From JACCTH01 sp035253825 (GTDB taxonomy: Bacteria; Actinomycetota; Acidimicrobiia; Spongiisociales; ZC4RG35): a stretch of 64,000 bases of DNA. The position numbers and the translations under genes are program-made. The DNA lies in assembly GCA_035253825.1 (NCBI GenBank), contig DATFBM010000029.1, positions 62,001 to 126,000 on the forward strand. Direction: 5' to 3'. Positions 14,383-22,529 of the stretch are shown here, piece after piece. The notes under the pieces were generated by a model. The model was not told the origin of the DNA. It saw only the letters and a program-made list of their open reading frames with translations, and searched no databases. Each line of letters opens with the position of its first letter. The first letter of the stretch is position 1.

Positions 14383-17300
14383 ATGAGCAAAGGACTTCGT
14401 GTCCCCCGCCGCTTCACCACCGAGGGGACCGACCCCTACGCCACCATCAAATGGACCAAGAGAGACTCCCGGATCACCAACCCCGATGGCTCGGTGGTCT
14501 TCGAGGTAAAGGACGCCGAGGTTCCCGCCTCCTGGTCCCAAGTGGCCACCGACATCATCGTCTCCAAGTACTTCCGCAAGGCGGGCGTGCCGCAGACGGA
14601 TGCCAAAGGAGAGACAGTGATCGGCTCGGAGACATCTGCCCGCCAGGTCTTCGATCGTCTCGCCAGCACCTGGCGCTGGTGGGGCGAGAAGTATGGCTAC
14701 TTCGCCTCTGCCGCCGACGCCGAGGCTTTCGAAGACGAGATGAAGTACATGCTCGCCAATCAGATCGCCTCGCCCAACTCGCCGCAGTGGTTCAACACCG
14801 GTCTCGCCCATGCCTATGGCATCACCGGAACTCCGCAGGGCTTTTGGTATGTCGATGCCGCGACCGGCGAGATGACCGAATCTCCGGACGCCTACACGCA
14901 CCCCGCCCCTCATGCCTGCTTTATCTCCAGTGTCAACGACGACCTCGTCAACCCCGGCGGAATCATGGACCTGTGGGTACGCGAAGCCCGGCTCTTCAAG
15001 ATGGGCTCGGGTACCGGTTCCAATTTTTCGAAGATTCGAGCCGAAAACGAGATGCTGTCAGGCGGGGGCAAGTCGTCGGGCGTGATGGGGTTCCTTCGCA
15101 TCGGTGATCGCGCTGCTGGCGCGATCAAGAGTGGCGGCACAACAAGAAGGGCAGCCAAGATGGTGATCCTCGATCTGGATCATCCCGATGTCGAAGAGTT
15201 CATCGACTGGAAGAAGCACGAGGAAGATAAGGCGCGGGTTCTCATCCAGCACGGCGGGTATGGCGCCGACTTCAACGGCGAGGCCTACGCCACCGTTTCC
15301 GGTCAGAACTCAAACAACTCGGTGCGGGTCCCGAATGAGTTCATCGAGGCGGTCCGTAACGACGGCGATTGGGAGCTGCGCGAACGCACATCGGGCAAGG
15401 TTCGAAAGACCGTCAAAGCCCGCGACCTCTGGCGCAAGGTGGCTGAAGCGGCTTGGGCATGCGCGGATCCTGGTGTGCAGTTCGACACAATCATCAACGA
15501 ATGGCACACCTCGCCGGCGGGCGGAAAGATCCGGGCCACTAACCCATGTAGTGAGTACGTTTTTCTTGATGACACCGCGTGCAATCTCGCTTCGATCAAT
15601 CTGATCAAGTTCTACGACGACAGCACCGGCCTCTTCGACACCGAGGCTTACGAACACGCCATTCGACTGTGGACCATCGCCCTCGAGATTTCCGTGGCGA
15701 TGGCTCACTTCCCATCGAAGGAAATCGCGCAGGGCTCATACGACTATCGAACCCTCGGTCTCGGATACGCCAACCTCGGCACTCTTTTAATGCGCATGGG
15801 TCTGCCGTACGACTCCGATGCCGGGAGGGCGGTCTCGGGGGCAATCACGGCGATCTTGACCGGCTATGCCTATGCCACCTCGGCCGAGCTATCTGCCTCG
15901 GTTGGTCCATTCCCGCGTTTCGCGGAGAACCGCGAGGCGATGCTGCGAGTGATCCGCAACCATCGCCGGGCAACTTACGACAGCTCACAAAAGGAGTACG
16001 AGGGGGTCTCCCACTATGTGATGGGGATTGAGCCAGGCCTCACCCAGGGCAATCTCTTGACCGCCGCCAGGCAGTCATGGGACCTGGCGCTCGACATGGG
16101 TGAGCGTCACGGTTACCGGAACGCGCAGGTGTCCGTAATTGCTCCTACTGGGACGATCGGCTTGCAAATGGATTGTGACACCACCGGAGTCGAGCCTGAC
16201 TTTGCATTGGTGAAGTTCAAGAAGCTGGCTGGGGGCGGGTACTTCAAGATCGTCAACCAATCGGTGGCGCCGGCCTTGCGCAACCTTGGCTACACCGAGC
16301 CCCAGATCGGAGAGATCGTGCGCTACATCGTCGGGACGAGTTCGCTCGAGGGCGCTCCATTCATCAACCGGGAGTCGCTGACCGCCAAGGGCTTCACCGA
16401 AGACGACCTGGCCAAGATCGACAGGGCCTTGCCCGCGGTCTTCGAGCTGAAACACGCCTTCAACCCCTTCGTCCTCGGCGAAGAGGCGATGCTGCGCCTG
16501 GGCTTTGAGCCCGACGAATACGCCACCTTCGAGTTCGATCTGCTGCGTTCGCTCGGCTTCTCCCAGCGCGAGATCAGGGAGGCCACCGAATGGGTTTGCG
16601 GCCAGCAGATGATCGAAGGGGCTCCCCACCTTCGGGATGAGCATTTGGCGGTGTTCGACACCGCCAACCGCAACGGGCGCAACGGCTCCCGCCTCATCCA
16701 CCACACCGGACACATCAAGATGCTGGCCGCCACCCAACCCTTCCTCAGCGGAGCGGCGAGCAAAACGATCAACATGCCCAACGAGGCGACCGTCGAAGAC
16801 ATCGAGGAGAGCTACATGCTCTCCTACGAGCTGGGCGTCAAGTGCATGGCCCTCTACCGGGACGGATCGAAGGCGAGCCAGCCGCTTTCGGTCAGCTCCG
16901 ACGACGCCCAGCCCGAGGATGAGCCCGAGGAAGTCACCCGCGCCCACGAGCTCGACAAGCAGATCCTGTGGGGGAAGATCCCGATGGGGATGTCACCCAC
17001 CCAGGCCTACAGCCAGGGCATGCATCCGCCCCGTTTCGTTCTCCCCGGACGCCGGGGTGGCTACACCCAGGAGGCGCGAATCGGTGGGCACAAGGTCTAC
17101 CTCCGCACCGGTGAGTACGACGACGGCACGCTTGGTGAGGTCTTCATCGACTTGGCCAAGGAGGGAGCAACCTTACGCGGGATCCTCTCCTGTTTCGCCA
17201 TCGCCGTGAGCAAGGGGCTCCAGTTCGGAGTGCCGCTCGAGGAATTTGTCGACACCTTCACCTTCCAAACGTTCGAACCGAGAGGCCTGGTGGAAGGTCA

Positions 17301-17730
17301 CCCCAACATCAAGATGGCCAACTCGATCGTCGACTACGTCTTCCGTGCTCTGGCGGTGGAGTATCTGCAGCGTGACGAGCTCGCTCAGGTGCCGCCCAAC
17401 CGAGACGGTGACCTCCCCGAGCCCAAGAAGGGGCTGGCGCTCGATGCGGGTGTCCAACTCGATCTCACCGACGCTGTGGCCGAAGAAGATGTCTCGTCCG
17501 TGGCGTCGGCGGTCTCCTTCCTCGATCGGGGGCCGGTGGCGACCAAAGCCGAGCCCCGTGTGCGTGTGGCCGCCGTCAGCTCCCCCGACGCCGGGACCAG
17601 GGCGATGCAGTCGGCCCTCGGCGAGATGATGGGTGATGCGCCACTATGTGACATCTGCGGGCACATAACCATCCGCAATGGCGCTTGCTACAAGTGCCTC
17701 AACTGCGGAAATTCATTGGGCTGCAGCTAG
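14383..17730 (+). CDS. nrdJ: Adenosylcobalamin-dependent (class II) ribonucleoside-diphosphate reductase
   Basis: This large enzyme of 1115 aa makes deoxyribonucleotides by a B12-generated thiyl radical. The N-terminal NrdJ region includes ANQIASPNSPQWFNTGL. HACFISSV gives one of the redox cysteines, and KMGSGTGSNFSKIR is substrate/phosphate-binding. The N-x-C-x-E block (TNPCSEYVF) holds the radical cysteine and glutamate. The C-terminus (CDICGHITIRNGACYKC then LNCG) is the zinc-ribbon/redox tail of vitamin-B12-dependent NrdJ. I start at ATG 14383, preceded by GGAGGG; the longer frame upstream overlaps the NrdR boxes. Confidence 0.95.
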   Translation: MSKGLRVPRRFTTEGTDPYATIKWTKRDSRITNPDGSVVFEVKDAEVPASWSQVATDIIVSKYFRKAGVPQTDAKGETVIGSETSARQVFDRLASTWRWWGEKYGYFASAADAEAFEDEMKYMLANQIASPNSPQWFNTGLAHAYGITGTPQGFWYVDAATGEMTESPDAYTHPAPHACFISSVNDDLVNPGGIMDLWVREARLFKMGSGTGSNFSKIRAENEMLSGGGKSSGVMGFLRIGDRAAGAIKSGGTTRRAAKMVILDLDHPDVEEFIDWKKHEEDKARVLIQHGGYGADFNGEAYATVSGQNSNNSVRVPNEFIEAVRNDGDWELRERTSGKVRKTVKARDLWRKVAEAAWACADPGVQFDTIINEWHTSPAGGKIRATNPCSEYVFLDDTACNLASINLIKFYDDSTGLFDTEAYEHAIRLWTIALEISVAMAHFPSKEIAQGSYDYRTLGLGYANLGTLLMRMGLPYDSDAGRAVSGAITAILTGYAYATSAELSASVGPFPRFAENREAMLRVIRNHRRATYDSSQKEYEGVSHYVMGIEPGLTQGNLLTAARQSWDLALDMGERHGYRNAQVSVIAPTGTIGLQMDCDTTGVEPDFALVKFKKLAGGGYFKIVNQSVAPALRNLGYTEPQIGEIVRYIVGTSSLEGAPFINRESLTAKGFTEDDLAKIDRALPAVFELKHAFNPFVLGEEAMLRLGFEPDEYATFEFDLLRSLGFSQREIREATEWVCGQQMIEGAPHLRDEHLAVFDTANRNGRNGSRLIHHTGHIKMLAATQPFLSGAASKTINMPNEATVEDIEESYMLSYELGVKCMALYRDGSKASQPLSVSSDDAQPEDEPEEVTRAHELDKQILWGKIPMGMSPTQAYSQGMHPPRFVLPGRRGGYTQEARIGGHKVYLRTGEYDDGTLGEVFIDLAKEGATLRGILSCFAIAVSKGLQFGVPLEEFVDTFTFQTFEPRGLVEGHPNIKMANSIVDYVFRALAVEYLQRDELAQVPPNRDGDLPEPKKGLALDAGVQLDLTDAVAEEDVSSVASAVSFLDRGPVATKAEPRVRVAAVSSPDAGTRAMQSALGEMMGDAPLCDICGHITIRNGACYKCLNCGNSLGCS

Positions 17731-17741
17731 GCCAAAGACTT

Positions 17742-17769
17742 GGTGCCCCGGCCGGTAGGCCGGGGCACC
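17742..17769 (+). terminator. Perfect 12-bp hairpin after nrdJ
   Basis: GGTGCCCCGGCC (17742-17753), loop GGTA, then GGCCGGGGCACC (17758-17769) form an uninterrupted, almost all-GC stem. It begins 11 bases after the nrdJ stop and ends 7 bases before the next gene's ATG. There is no U tract, so it is either a terminator/attenuator of the GC-rich actinobacterial type or a transcript-stabilising hairpin. It could also limit ribosome access to the deiodinase-like gene. Confidence 0.6.
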
Positions 17770-17776
17770 GTGGGGG

Positions 17777-18520
17777 ATGGCGACCGTAATCTCGGATTCG
17801 ATGCTTTCGGCGTACAACTATCCACACTTCGACCGATACGTCGAGTCGGGGCAAGACGACCTCGAGTTTTCGAGCTTTGCGAGTCACCTCCATGTGGGGA
17901 TGTCGGCACCGAACGCCACTCTCACTCGACTCGATGACAAAGCCCCCGTCAGCCTCTCCGAGCTTTGGTCAGATCGGCATTTGATCATCGAGTTCGGATC
18001 CTTCACCTGACCGTACTGCTCGGCAGAGGGTCCTCTGCTTTGCGAGGCGGCAATTCGCCATCCCCAATTTGCCTGGATCTTCGTTTACACGCGCGAAGCC
18101 CATCCCGGCGAACGAGTGGGTCCGCATGACTCTTTCGAGACCAAGCTCAATCACGCCCGGCTCTTGCGTGATGAGATCGGGATCAGAAGGCCGATTCTGG
18201 TCGACGACATATCGGGCACCGCTCATCACGCTTACGGCCTCCTCCCCAACATGAGCTGGGTGATTGGACGCGGGGGCCAGATCCTCTACAAGTCGGATTG
18301 GACGAGTGCGGCCAATGTGGAAGCGTTCGTGGAGCGATACGAAGCCGGGCGCACTCGGCGCTCGGTGGCGGGCACGGTCGGCCCCTATCTAACCGAGCAG
18401 GTCGAATTCCGCGACCTGAACAGGCCGGCTTTCTACGAGCGACTTCATCGCAATGGGAGCCGGGCCTATGACGAGTTCAAGACGGCCGAGGAGATCTGGC
18501 GTCGCCGCCAGCAGAGCTAA
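17777..18520 (+). CDS. Deiodinase/redoxin-like selenoprotein with in-frame UGA (Sec78)
   Basis: Read through one TGA (18008-18010), this is a 247-residue thioredoxin-fold protein. Before the TGA the protein reads LIIEFGSFT. After it the same frame continues PYCSAEGPLLCEAAIRHP, then AWIFVYTREAHPGE, FETKLNHARLLRDE and PILVDDISG, with no other stop until TAA at 18518. FGSxT-U-P and the Y-x-REAHP block are hallmarks of iodothyronine-deiodinase-like proteins, in which U is the catalytic selenocysteine. A SECIS-like hairpin follows directly. Bacterial members are presumed to be peroxidase- or reductase-like enzymes. ATG 17777 follows GTGGGGG. A nonsense-mutated pseudogene is the main alternative. 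Confidence 0.85.
18011..18046 (+). promoter_or_regulatory. Candidate bacterial SECIS element
   Basis: Immediately after the in-frame TGA, GCAGAG (18023-18028), loop GGTC (18029-18032) and CTCTGC (18033-18038) form a 6-bp apical stem. An outer CTCG/CGAG stem (18019-18022 with 18043-18046) lies below a 4-base bulge. The GGUC loop and its distance of 18 bases from the UGA equal those of the E. coli fdhF SECIS that SelB recognises. The element lies inside coding sequence, as bacterial SECIS elements do. Confidence 0.72.
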
Positions 18521-18540
18521 GCGATCGAAAGGACCCGGAA

Positions 18541-18834
18541 ATGTGGTTGCTCTTTCATGTTCCTTGCCCGACTCCCGACGGCCAATCTGCTCACGACCTC
18601 TATATGAAAAGGGTGGTAGGAATTTCTGATGCTATGAAGGAAAGCGCAAAGGCAAACGGGTGTCGTTTTCATCGAGCCTGGTACGCAAACGATGGTTCCG
18701 CTTTCTGGGCTTTGGCGAACTGGGACACTGCCGACGGAGCCAATCGATTTTTCACGGAGTGGAACATTGAGGATGAGCCCGGAGAAACTCTGATCCGGCT
18801 TGAAGGAGACGTGGGTTTGGTGCCGCTGGGATAG
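18541..18834 (+). CDS. Small protein of unknown function, possible alpha-beta barrel
   Basis: This is a protein of 97 aa with AAGGA upstream of ATG 18541. It begins MWLLFHVPCPTPDG and has an alternating strand-helix pattern (VVGISDAMKESAKANGC, then FHRAWYANDGSAFWALANWD) that resembles dimeric alpha-beta barrel proteins such as DUF3303-type. The base composition is less GC-rich than in the neighbours. It follows the selenoprotein gene by 20 bases and precedes the dioxygenase by 9, so it may be in one transcript with them. No catalytic residues are identifiable. Confidence 0.55.
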   Translation: MWLLFHVPCPTPDGQSAHDLYMKRVVGISDAMKESAKANGCRFHRAWYANDGSAFWALANWDTADGANRFFTEWNIEDEPGETLIRLEGDVGLVPLG

Positions 18835-18843
18835 CCTACGGTC

Positions 18844-19644
18844 ATGGAGTCGACCGAGTTCGCCGATCGTTCGATGCCGGTTATCTACCTCAGCCACGGA
18901 GCCCCGCCTCTGGCCGACGACGAAGAGTGGGCGGGCCAGCTGGCCGCATGGTCGGCGGCGATGCCAAAGCCCTCGTCGGTCCTCATGGTTTCTGCCCATT
19001 GGGAGGAAGATCCGCTCACCGTCTCGGCTACCACCACGGTTCCGCTCTATTACGACTTCTACGGATTTCCTCAGCATTACTACGAGGTGAAATATCCGGC
19101 ACCGGGTGCACCCGAGCTGGCCAACGAAGTCACGAAGCTACTCCAAGAGCAGGGACAAGCAGTCCATCGAGACCCCATTCGGGGCCTCGACCATGGCGCG
19201 TACGTGCCTCTGGTGGAGATGTATCCGCAGGCCGACGTGCCGATCCTGCAGATCTCGATGCCGACCCTCGATCCCAAGGCTCTTTACGAGATCGGACGTC
19301 GACTGACTCCTCTGCGGCAGCAGGGGGTTCTGATTGTGGGGAGCGGCTTTTCCACTCACAACCTGCGGGAGATGAATTGGCATGCCGGGCCTCGCAGTTA
19401 TCCCCCGAGTTGGTCCAGCGAGTTCGACGATTGGCTCGACAAGAGCCTCCAAGCAGGTGACGTCGATTCACTGATCGATTTCCAGCGGGTGGCGCCGGCA
19501 GCTCACATGGCTCATCCCCGGACCGAGCATTTCGCCCCTCTCTTCGTTGCCCTAGGGGCGGCCAGCGGAAAGGACGACCGGGCCAAGAGTGTGGTCGAAG
19601 GGTTCTGGTTCGGGCTCTCGAAGCGCTCGGTTCAGTTCGATTAA
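18844..19644 (+). CDS. DODA-type extradiol ring-opening dioxygenase (LigB fold)
   Basis: This is a protein of 266 aa of the class III extradiol dioxygenase/YgiD family. Metal-binding and catalytic histidines are visible in YLSHGAPP (near residue 18), VSAHWEE (near 58), GLDHGAYVPLVEMYP (near 118) and HPRTEHFAPLFVALG (near 220). This is the usual order for zinc- or iron-dependent DODA-type enzymes. It probably opens a catecholic ring; the physiological substrate cannot be told. An internal ATG (MPVIYLSHG) 11 codons in is an alternative start. Confidence 0.87.
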   Translation: MESTEFADRSMPVIYLSHGAPPLADDEEWAGQLAAWSAAMPKPSSVLMVSAHWEEDPLTVSATTTVPLYYDFYGFPQHYYEVKYPAPGAPELANEVTKLLQEQGQAVHRDPIRGLDHGAYVPLVEMYPQADVPILQISMPTLDPKALYEIGRRLTPLRQQGVLIVGSGFSTHNLREMNWHAGPRSYPPSWSSEFDDWLDKSLQAGDVDSLIDFQRVAPAAHMAHPRTEHFAPLFVALGAASGKDDRAKSVVEGFWFGLSKRSVQFD

Positions 19645-19724
19645 CGCCCTTCGGGTGCACTCTGGCGTTTGCTTTGGCCCCGCCGCGGGAATGGGCAGAT
19701 CGAGAATCTGCGATAGGAGGTCGC

Positions 19725-20222
19725 ATGCAACTCAAGGTTTGGACACCCTTTCTGGATCTAGAACGCGATATGCGCCGTTTCATGGAGCGTTTTCCCGGCG
19801 AGGAGCCACAGACCATTCGCCCCACTATCGATATGCGTCGCCAGGATGGCGATCTGGTGGTCACGGTTGAACTAGCCGGCATCGATCCGGAGCGAGATCT
19901 CGACATCACCATCGAGGATGACGTTCTGCTCATCAAGGGACAGAAGACCGAGGAAACCGAATCCAAGGACGAGGACCGTTTCATCCGCGAGCGTCGCTTC
20001 GGCTCATTCGAGCGTCGGATCGCCCTCCCCGACGGGATCGAGCCGAGTGATGTGAAGGCGTCCTACGACAACGGCGTCCTCACCGTCAGGGTGCCGGTTC
20101 CGACACCGTCCCAGCCCCAGCCCCATCGGGTGCAGATCAGCCGTGGAGGGTCTCTGGGCAACGGCCAAGGCCGAGCCCAAAGTGGTGAGGTCAATATCGA
20201 GACAAAGGAAGGCTCGAACTAG
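19725..20222 (+). CDS. Hsp20/alpha-crystallin small heat-shock protein
   Basis: This is an ATP-independent chaperone of 165 aa. ATG 19725 follows GGAGG and gives MQLKVWTPFLDLERDMRRFM, a typical start. The alpha-crystallin domain (about 40-130) contains DLVVTVELAGIDPERDLDI, FIRERRFGSFERRIALPDGI and ASYDNGVLTVRVPV, the A-x-x-x-n-G-V-L motif of Hsp20. A glycine/serine/asparagine-rich tail follows. No HspR (HAIR) or CIRCE operator is evident upstream. It overlaps the convergent hydrolase gene by 4 bases. Confidence 0.92.
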   Translation: MQLKVWTPFLDLERDMRRFMERFPGEEPQTIRPTIDMRRQDGDLVVTVELAGIDPERDLDITIEDDVLLIKGQKTEETESKDEDRFIRERRFGSFERRIALPDGIEPSDVKASYDNGVLTVRVPVPTPSQPQPHRVQISRGGSLGNGQGRAQSGEVNIETKEGSN

Positions 20223-21004
20223 CCAGCGATGCGAGCGATCGCCTCAACAAGGAGCCGATTGAACCGTTCGGGGTCTTCCAGCATCATGAAGTGCGCGACC
20301 CCGGGCATCAGTAACGTCTCGAAGCCGTAATGAGCGAGCGACTCTCGGTCGGTGGGTCGATAGTCGGGATTGATCGCGATCTTCGGCATTGAGAGCCGCC
20401 GGAGCCTCTCGATGACAGGCCCGTCGTTGCTTGTTGCATAGAGAAGCTCGCCAAGGCCGACCTCGGGCGGCGCCGATGCCATGTCACGGGCTACCCAATC
20501 GACCAGGGCAGGGTCGGAGGTGGGAAGGAACATCCCGCGGACAAACTGATCGGTGGCTCCAGCAAAGTCGGTCCTAAACGGAGTGGCGAATTGCTCAATG
20601 GACTCGGGGGAGCGGGGGTTGCCGAGCGTCGAGTACACGTCGACCCACACCAGCCCCTTGACCACAGGCGGACATAACACCGCAGTTTCCACGATCACGT
20701 CACCACCCATCGAGTGACCGACGAGGATCACCTCGTCCAGCTGCAACTCGTTGACTACCGCGGCGACGTCCTCGCCGTGGGCCGGTATCGTCCATGAGCG
20801 CCGACCCAGCCCTGATTCACCGTGGCCGGCGAGATCGATCGCCACCACTTCGTGTGTGGCCGCGAAATGAGCCACCTGGTGGCGCCAATAGGTCCGGTCG
20901 CAGGACCAGCCGTGGACGAAAACCAGAGCCGGATCCCCGGCACCCTGCCGCTCGTAGGCCACGGCGATCCCGTCCTGGGAGAGAACTGAATCCGTGCCGG
21001 GCAC
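20219..21004 (-). CDS. Alpha/beta hydrolase
   Basis: This is an alpha/beta-hydrolase-fold protein of 261 aa. The oxyanion segment is FVHGWSCDRTYW, the nucleophile elbow GHSMGGDV (serine near residue 95), the acid probably the aspartate in INPDYRPTD, and the catalytic histidine GVAHFMMLEDPERF. The substrate is not predictable. It converges on the Hsp20 gene, with a 4-base overlap. Confidence 0.88.
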   Translation of the reverse strand: MPGTDSVLSQDGIAVAYERQGAGDPALVFVHGWSCDRTYWRHQVAHFAATHEVVAIDLAGHGESGLGRRSWTIPAHGEDVAAVVNELQLDEVILVGHSMGGDVIVETAVLCPPVVKGLVWVDVYSTLGNPRSPESIEQFATPFRTDFAGATDQFVRGMFLPTSDPALVDWVARDMASAPPEVGLGELLYATSNDGPVIERLRRLSMPKIAINPDYRPTDRESLAHYGFETLLMPGVAHFMMLEDPERFNRLLVEAIARIAG

Positions 21005-21024
21005 TGGGCGATCTTATGGACGCG

Positions 21025-21058
21025 AAAAGGGACCACCGGAACTGGTCCAGTGGTCCCT
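21025..21058 (-). terminator. Rho-independent terminator after the ArsR/AHSA1 operon
   Basis: On the minus strand, AGGGACCAC and GTGGTCCCT form a 9-bp stem (arms at 21050-21058 and 21028-21036) closing a 13-base loop, followed by a TTTT run (21028-21025). It lies 15 bases beyond the stop of the AHSA1-like gene and separates that operon from the hydrolase gene downstream. Confidence 0.72.
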
Positions 21059-21072
21059 GCGGTGCGAGCCAA

Positions 21073-21570
21073 CTACTTGAGCGAGATCGCCACTTCCTCG
21101 AGTAACTCGTAGGCGTCCTGCATGCCGGCTTCCATGCCGGACTCGAGGATCAGGTCCCGGCCCTCCTTGGTCGCCATCGCGGTCAGCACGGTGAGGGTGG
21201 TGCGACCGTCCTTCTCCGCCAGGTTCATCGTGATGAGGGCAGGGTTCTCGTCACCGCCTGGTGCACCTTCGTAGACCTCGGTGTGGACAATCCTCTCGTT
21301 GGGCTTGATCTCCCGGTACTCGCCATGAAATGCCACTTCGAAGCCATCGTCGGTGACCATCACCCATCGCCACTTGCCGCCGACGCGTAGATCGATCTCG
21401 GCGATTGTCACCTCACCCCGTTTCGCCGACCACCAGCGTTTGACCAACTCGGGCGTGGTGAAAGCTTTGTAAACGAGATGCGCCGGCGCCGCGAACTCCC
21501 TTGTGATCAAGATCTCGGTGTCCGACGGGAGCGAAACCACCGCCGATCCGCTACTTGCCACTGTTTCCAT
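21073..21570 (-). CDS. SRPBCC/AHSA1-family protein
   Basis: This is a protein of 165 aa with the Activator-of-Hsp90 homologue 1-like fold: ILITREFAAPAHLVYKAFTTPELVKRWW, then VGGKWRWVM and the FHGEYREIKPNERIVHTEVY block. Its start overlaps the ArsR gene by 20 bases, the usual arrangement for an ArsR-SRPBCC pair. These proteins probably bind a small hydrophobic molecule; the ligand is unknown. A U-tailed hairpin follows. Confidence 0.87.
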   Translation of the reverse strand: METVASSGSAVVSLPSDTEILITREFAAPAHLVYKAFTTPELVKRWWSAKRGEVTIAEIDLRVGGKWRWVMVTDDGFEVAFHGEYREIKPNERIVHTEVYEGAPGGDENPALITMNLAEKDGRTTLTVLTAMATKEGRDLILESGMEAGMQDAYELLEEVAISLK

Positions 21571-21907
21571 TCCCTTCCTCCTTCTTTTTGAGCTCTTCCA
21601 ATACCTGGTCCAGGGAATCGAAGCGTTCGTTCCAAGTCCGCTCGTACTCCCGAACCCAGTCGTGAATGGGCTGCAGGGGACGGCCGTTGAGTCGGTAGAC
21701 CCTTTGCCGTCCTTCGTCGCGTACTTCCACCAGACCCACCTCTCGAAGGACTTTCAGATGCTTCGACACCTGCGGCTGGGCCAACTCGAGTTCGAGCACC
21801 AGATCATTGACCGGCCGCTCGCCAGTGGCGAGTACGTCCAGGATCTGGCGACGCCGGGGCTCCGCCACGGCGTTAAAAGCGTCCGTCGTGGTCGCCGCTC
21901 GAGCCAT
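21551..21907 (-). CDS. ArsR-family transcriptional regulator
   Basis: This is a winged-helix repressor of 118 aa. AVAEPRRRQILDVLATGERPVNDL and LAQPQVSKHLKVLREVGLVEVRDEGRQRVYRL are the helix-turn-helix and wing of the ArsR type. A long C-terminal helix rich in E and K follows. No metal-binding cysteines are present, so it is not a metal sensor. I start it at ATG 21907, where the predicted promoter would give a leaderless transcript; ATG 21919 is an alternative inside the palindrome. It probably controls its own operon with the SRPBCC gene. Confidence 0.87.
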   Translation of the reverse strand: MARAATTTDAFNAVAEPRRRQILDVLATGERPVNDLVLELELAQPQVSKHLKVLREVGLVEVRDEGRQRVYRLNGRPLQPIHDWVREYERTWNERFDSLDQVLEELKKKEEGNGNSGK

Positions 21908-21914
21908 GTGAGAC

Positions 21915-21942
21915 ATCATATACCTATATAGGAATATGTCAA
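21915..21942 (-). promoter_or_regulatory. Promoter with embedded palindromic operator for the arsR-like gene
   Basis: On the minus strand TTGACA (21942-21937), a 16-base spacer and TATGAT (21920-21915) form a strong promoter. An imperfect 22-base palindrome (21917-21938, arms CATATACCTAT and ATAGGAATATG, one mismatched pair) fills the spacer. Transcription would begin at or next to the A of ATG 21907. A repressor bound there would block the polymerase, consistent with autoregulation. Confidence 0.62.
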
Positions 21943-21981
21943 GTCAGCACCGAAGCAGAGGAGCCCGAAGGGCCGGGGGAG

Positions 21982-22524
21982 CTAGGCGGCCGTTTCCATC
22001 AGTTCTCCGAGACGACGAACCGTGTTGGCGTTGCGGATCGTCATCCCCCGGTAAAGATCGGTCCCAATCATCTTTTGCAGGCGACTCCGGCCGACGTTGG
22101 CGCGGTCGATTCGCCAGATGACGGCCCCGGGTACGTAGACCACGTCTTCGATCTCGGGCTTCCAGTCGAGCTCCTCGAGAACGTCCTTTCTGTCGAAGGA
22201 CTCCCAAAGAAATAAGACGTCGCATCTCATCTCGGCATCGTTGGTCCAGGAATCGGGCAATGCCTTGACTATTTTCTTGATCGAAGGCAGGTCTCGGATC
22301 AGCACCTTGATGGCGAATCCGAAGTCGGCCTCGATGGACTTCTCCAGCGTCTTCGTGATCGTGGTCGGCTTGCGACGTTTGTCGCTAAATATGACGTTGC
22401 CGGAGTTGATGTAAGTCGTTACGTCCTTCATCCCGGCAGCCTCGAATGTGGCCTTGAGCCGCGCCATCTCCATCTTGTTCTTGCCGCCGACGTTGATCCC
22501 CCGCAGAAGCGCGACGTAGACCAC
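21982..22524 (-). CDS. DUF1697 family protein
   Basis: This is a protein of 180 aa starting with GTG 22524 (VYVALLRGINVGGKNKMEM). This start, followed by a GNVIF segment (TYINSGNVIFSD) and an RSRLQKM-type C-terminal region, is diagnostic of DUF1697. The family is widespread, with no assigned function. The gene follows the DinB gene on the same strand, with 5 bases between, and may be co-transcribed. Confidence 0.87.
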   Translation of the reverse strand: MVYVALLRGINVGGKNKMEMARLKATFEAAGMKDVTTYINSGNVIFSDKRRKPTTITKTLEKSIEADFGFAIKVLIRDLPSIKKIVKALPDSWTNDAEMRCDVLFLWESFDRKDVLEELDWKPEIEDVVYVPGAVIWRIDRANVGRSRLQKMIGTDLYRGMTIRNANTVRRLGELMETAA

Positions 22525-22529
22525 AACAG

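Noticed and set aside
16075..16947. Long antisense frame within nrdJ
   Set aside because: It lies opposite strongly conserved nrdJ coding sequence and has no recognisable motif.
18116..18520. A separate gene starting at GTG 18116
   Set aside because: It is the second half of the deiodinase-like protein in the same frame as the part before the TGA, and it starts inside the fold.
19640..19680. A terminator or heat-shock operator before hsp20 (AACGCC...GGCGTT)
   Set aside because: Only a 6-bp stem with a long loop is present, and no HspR or CIRCE match is visible.
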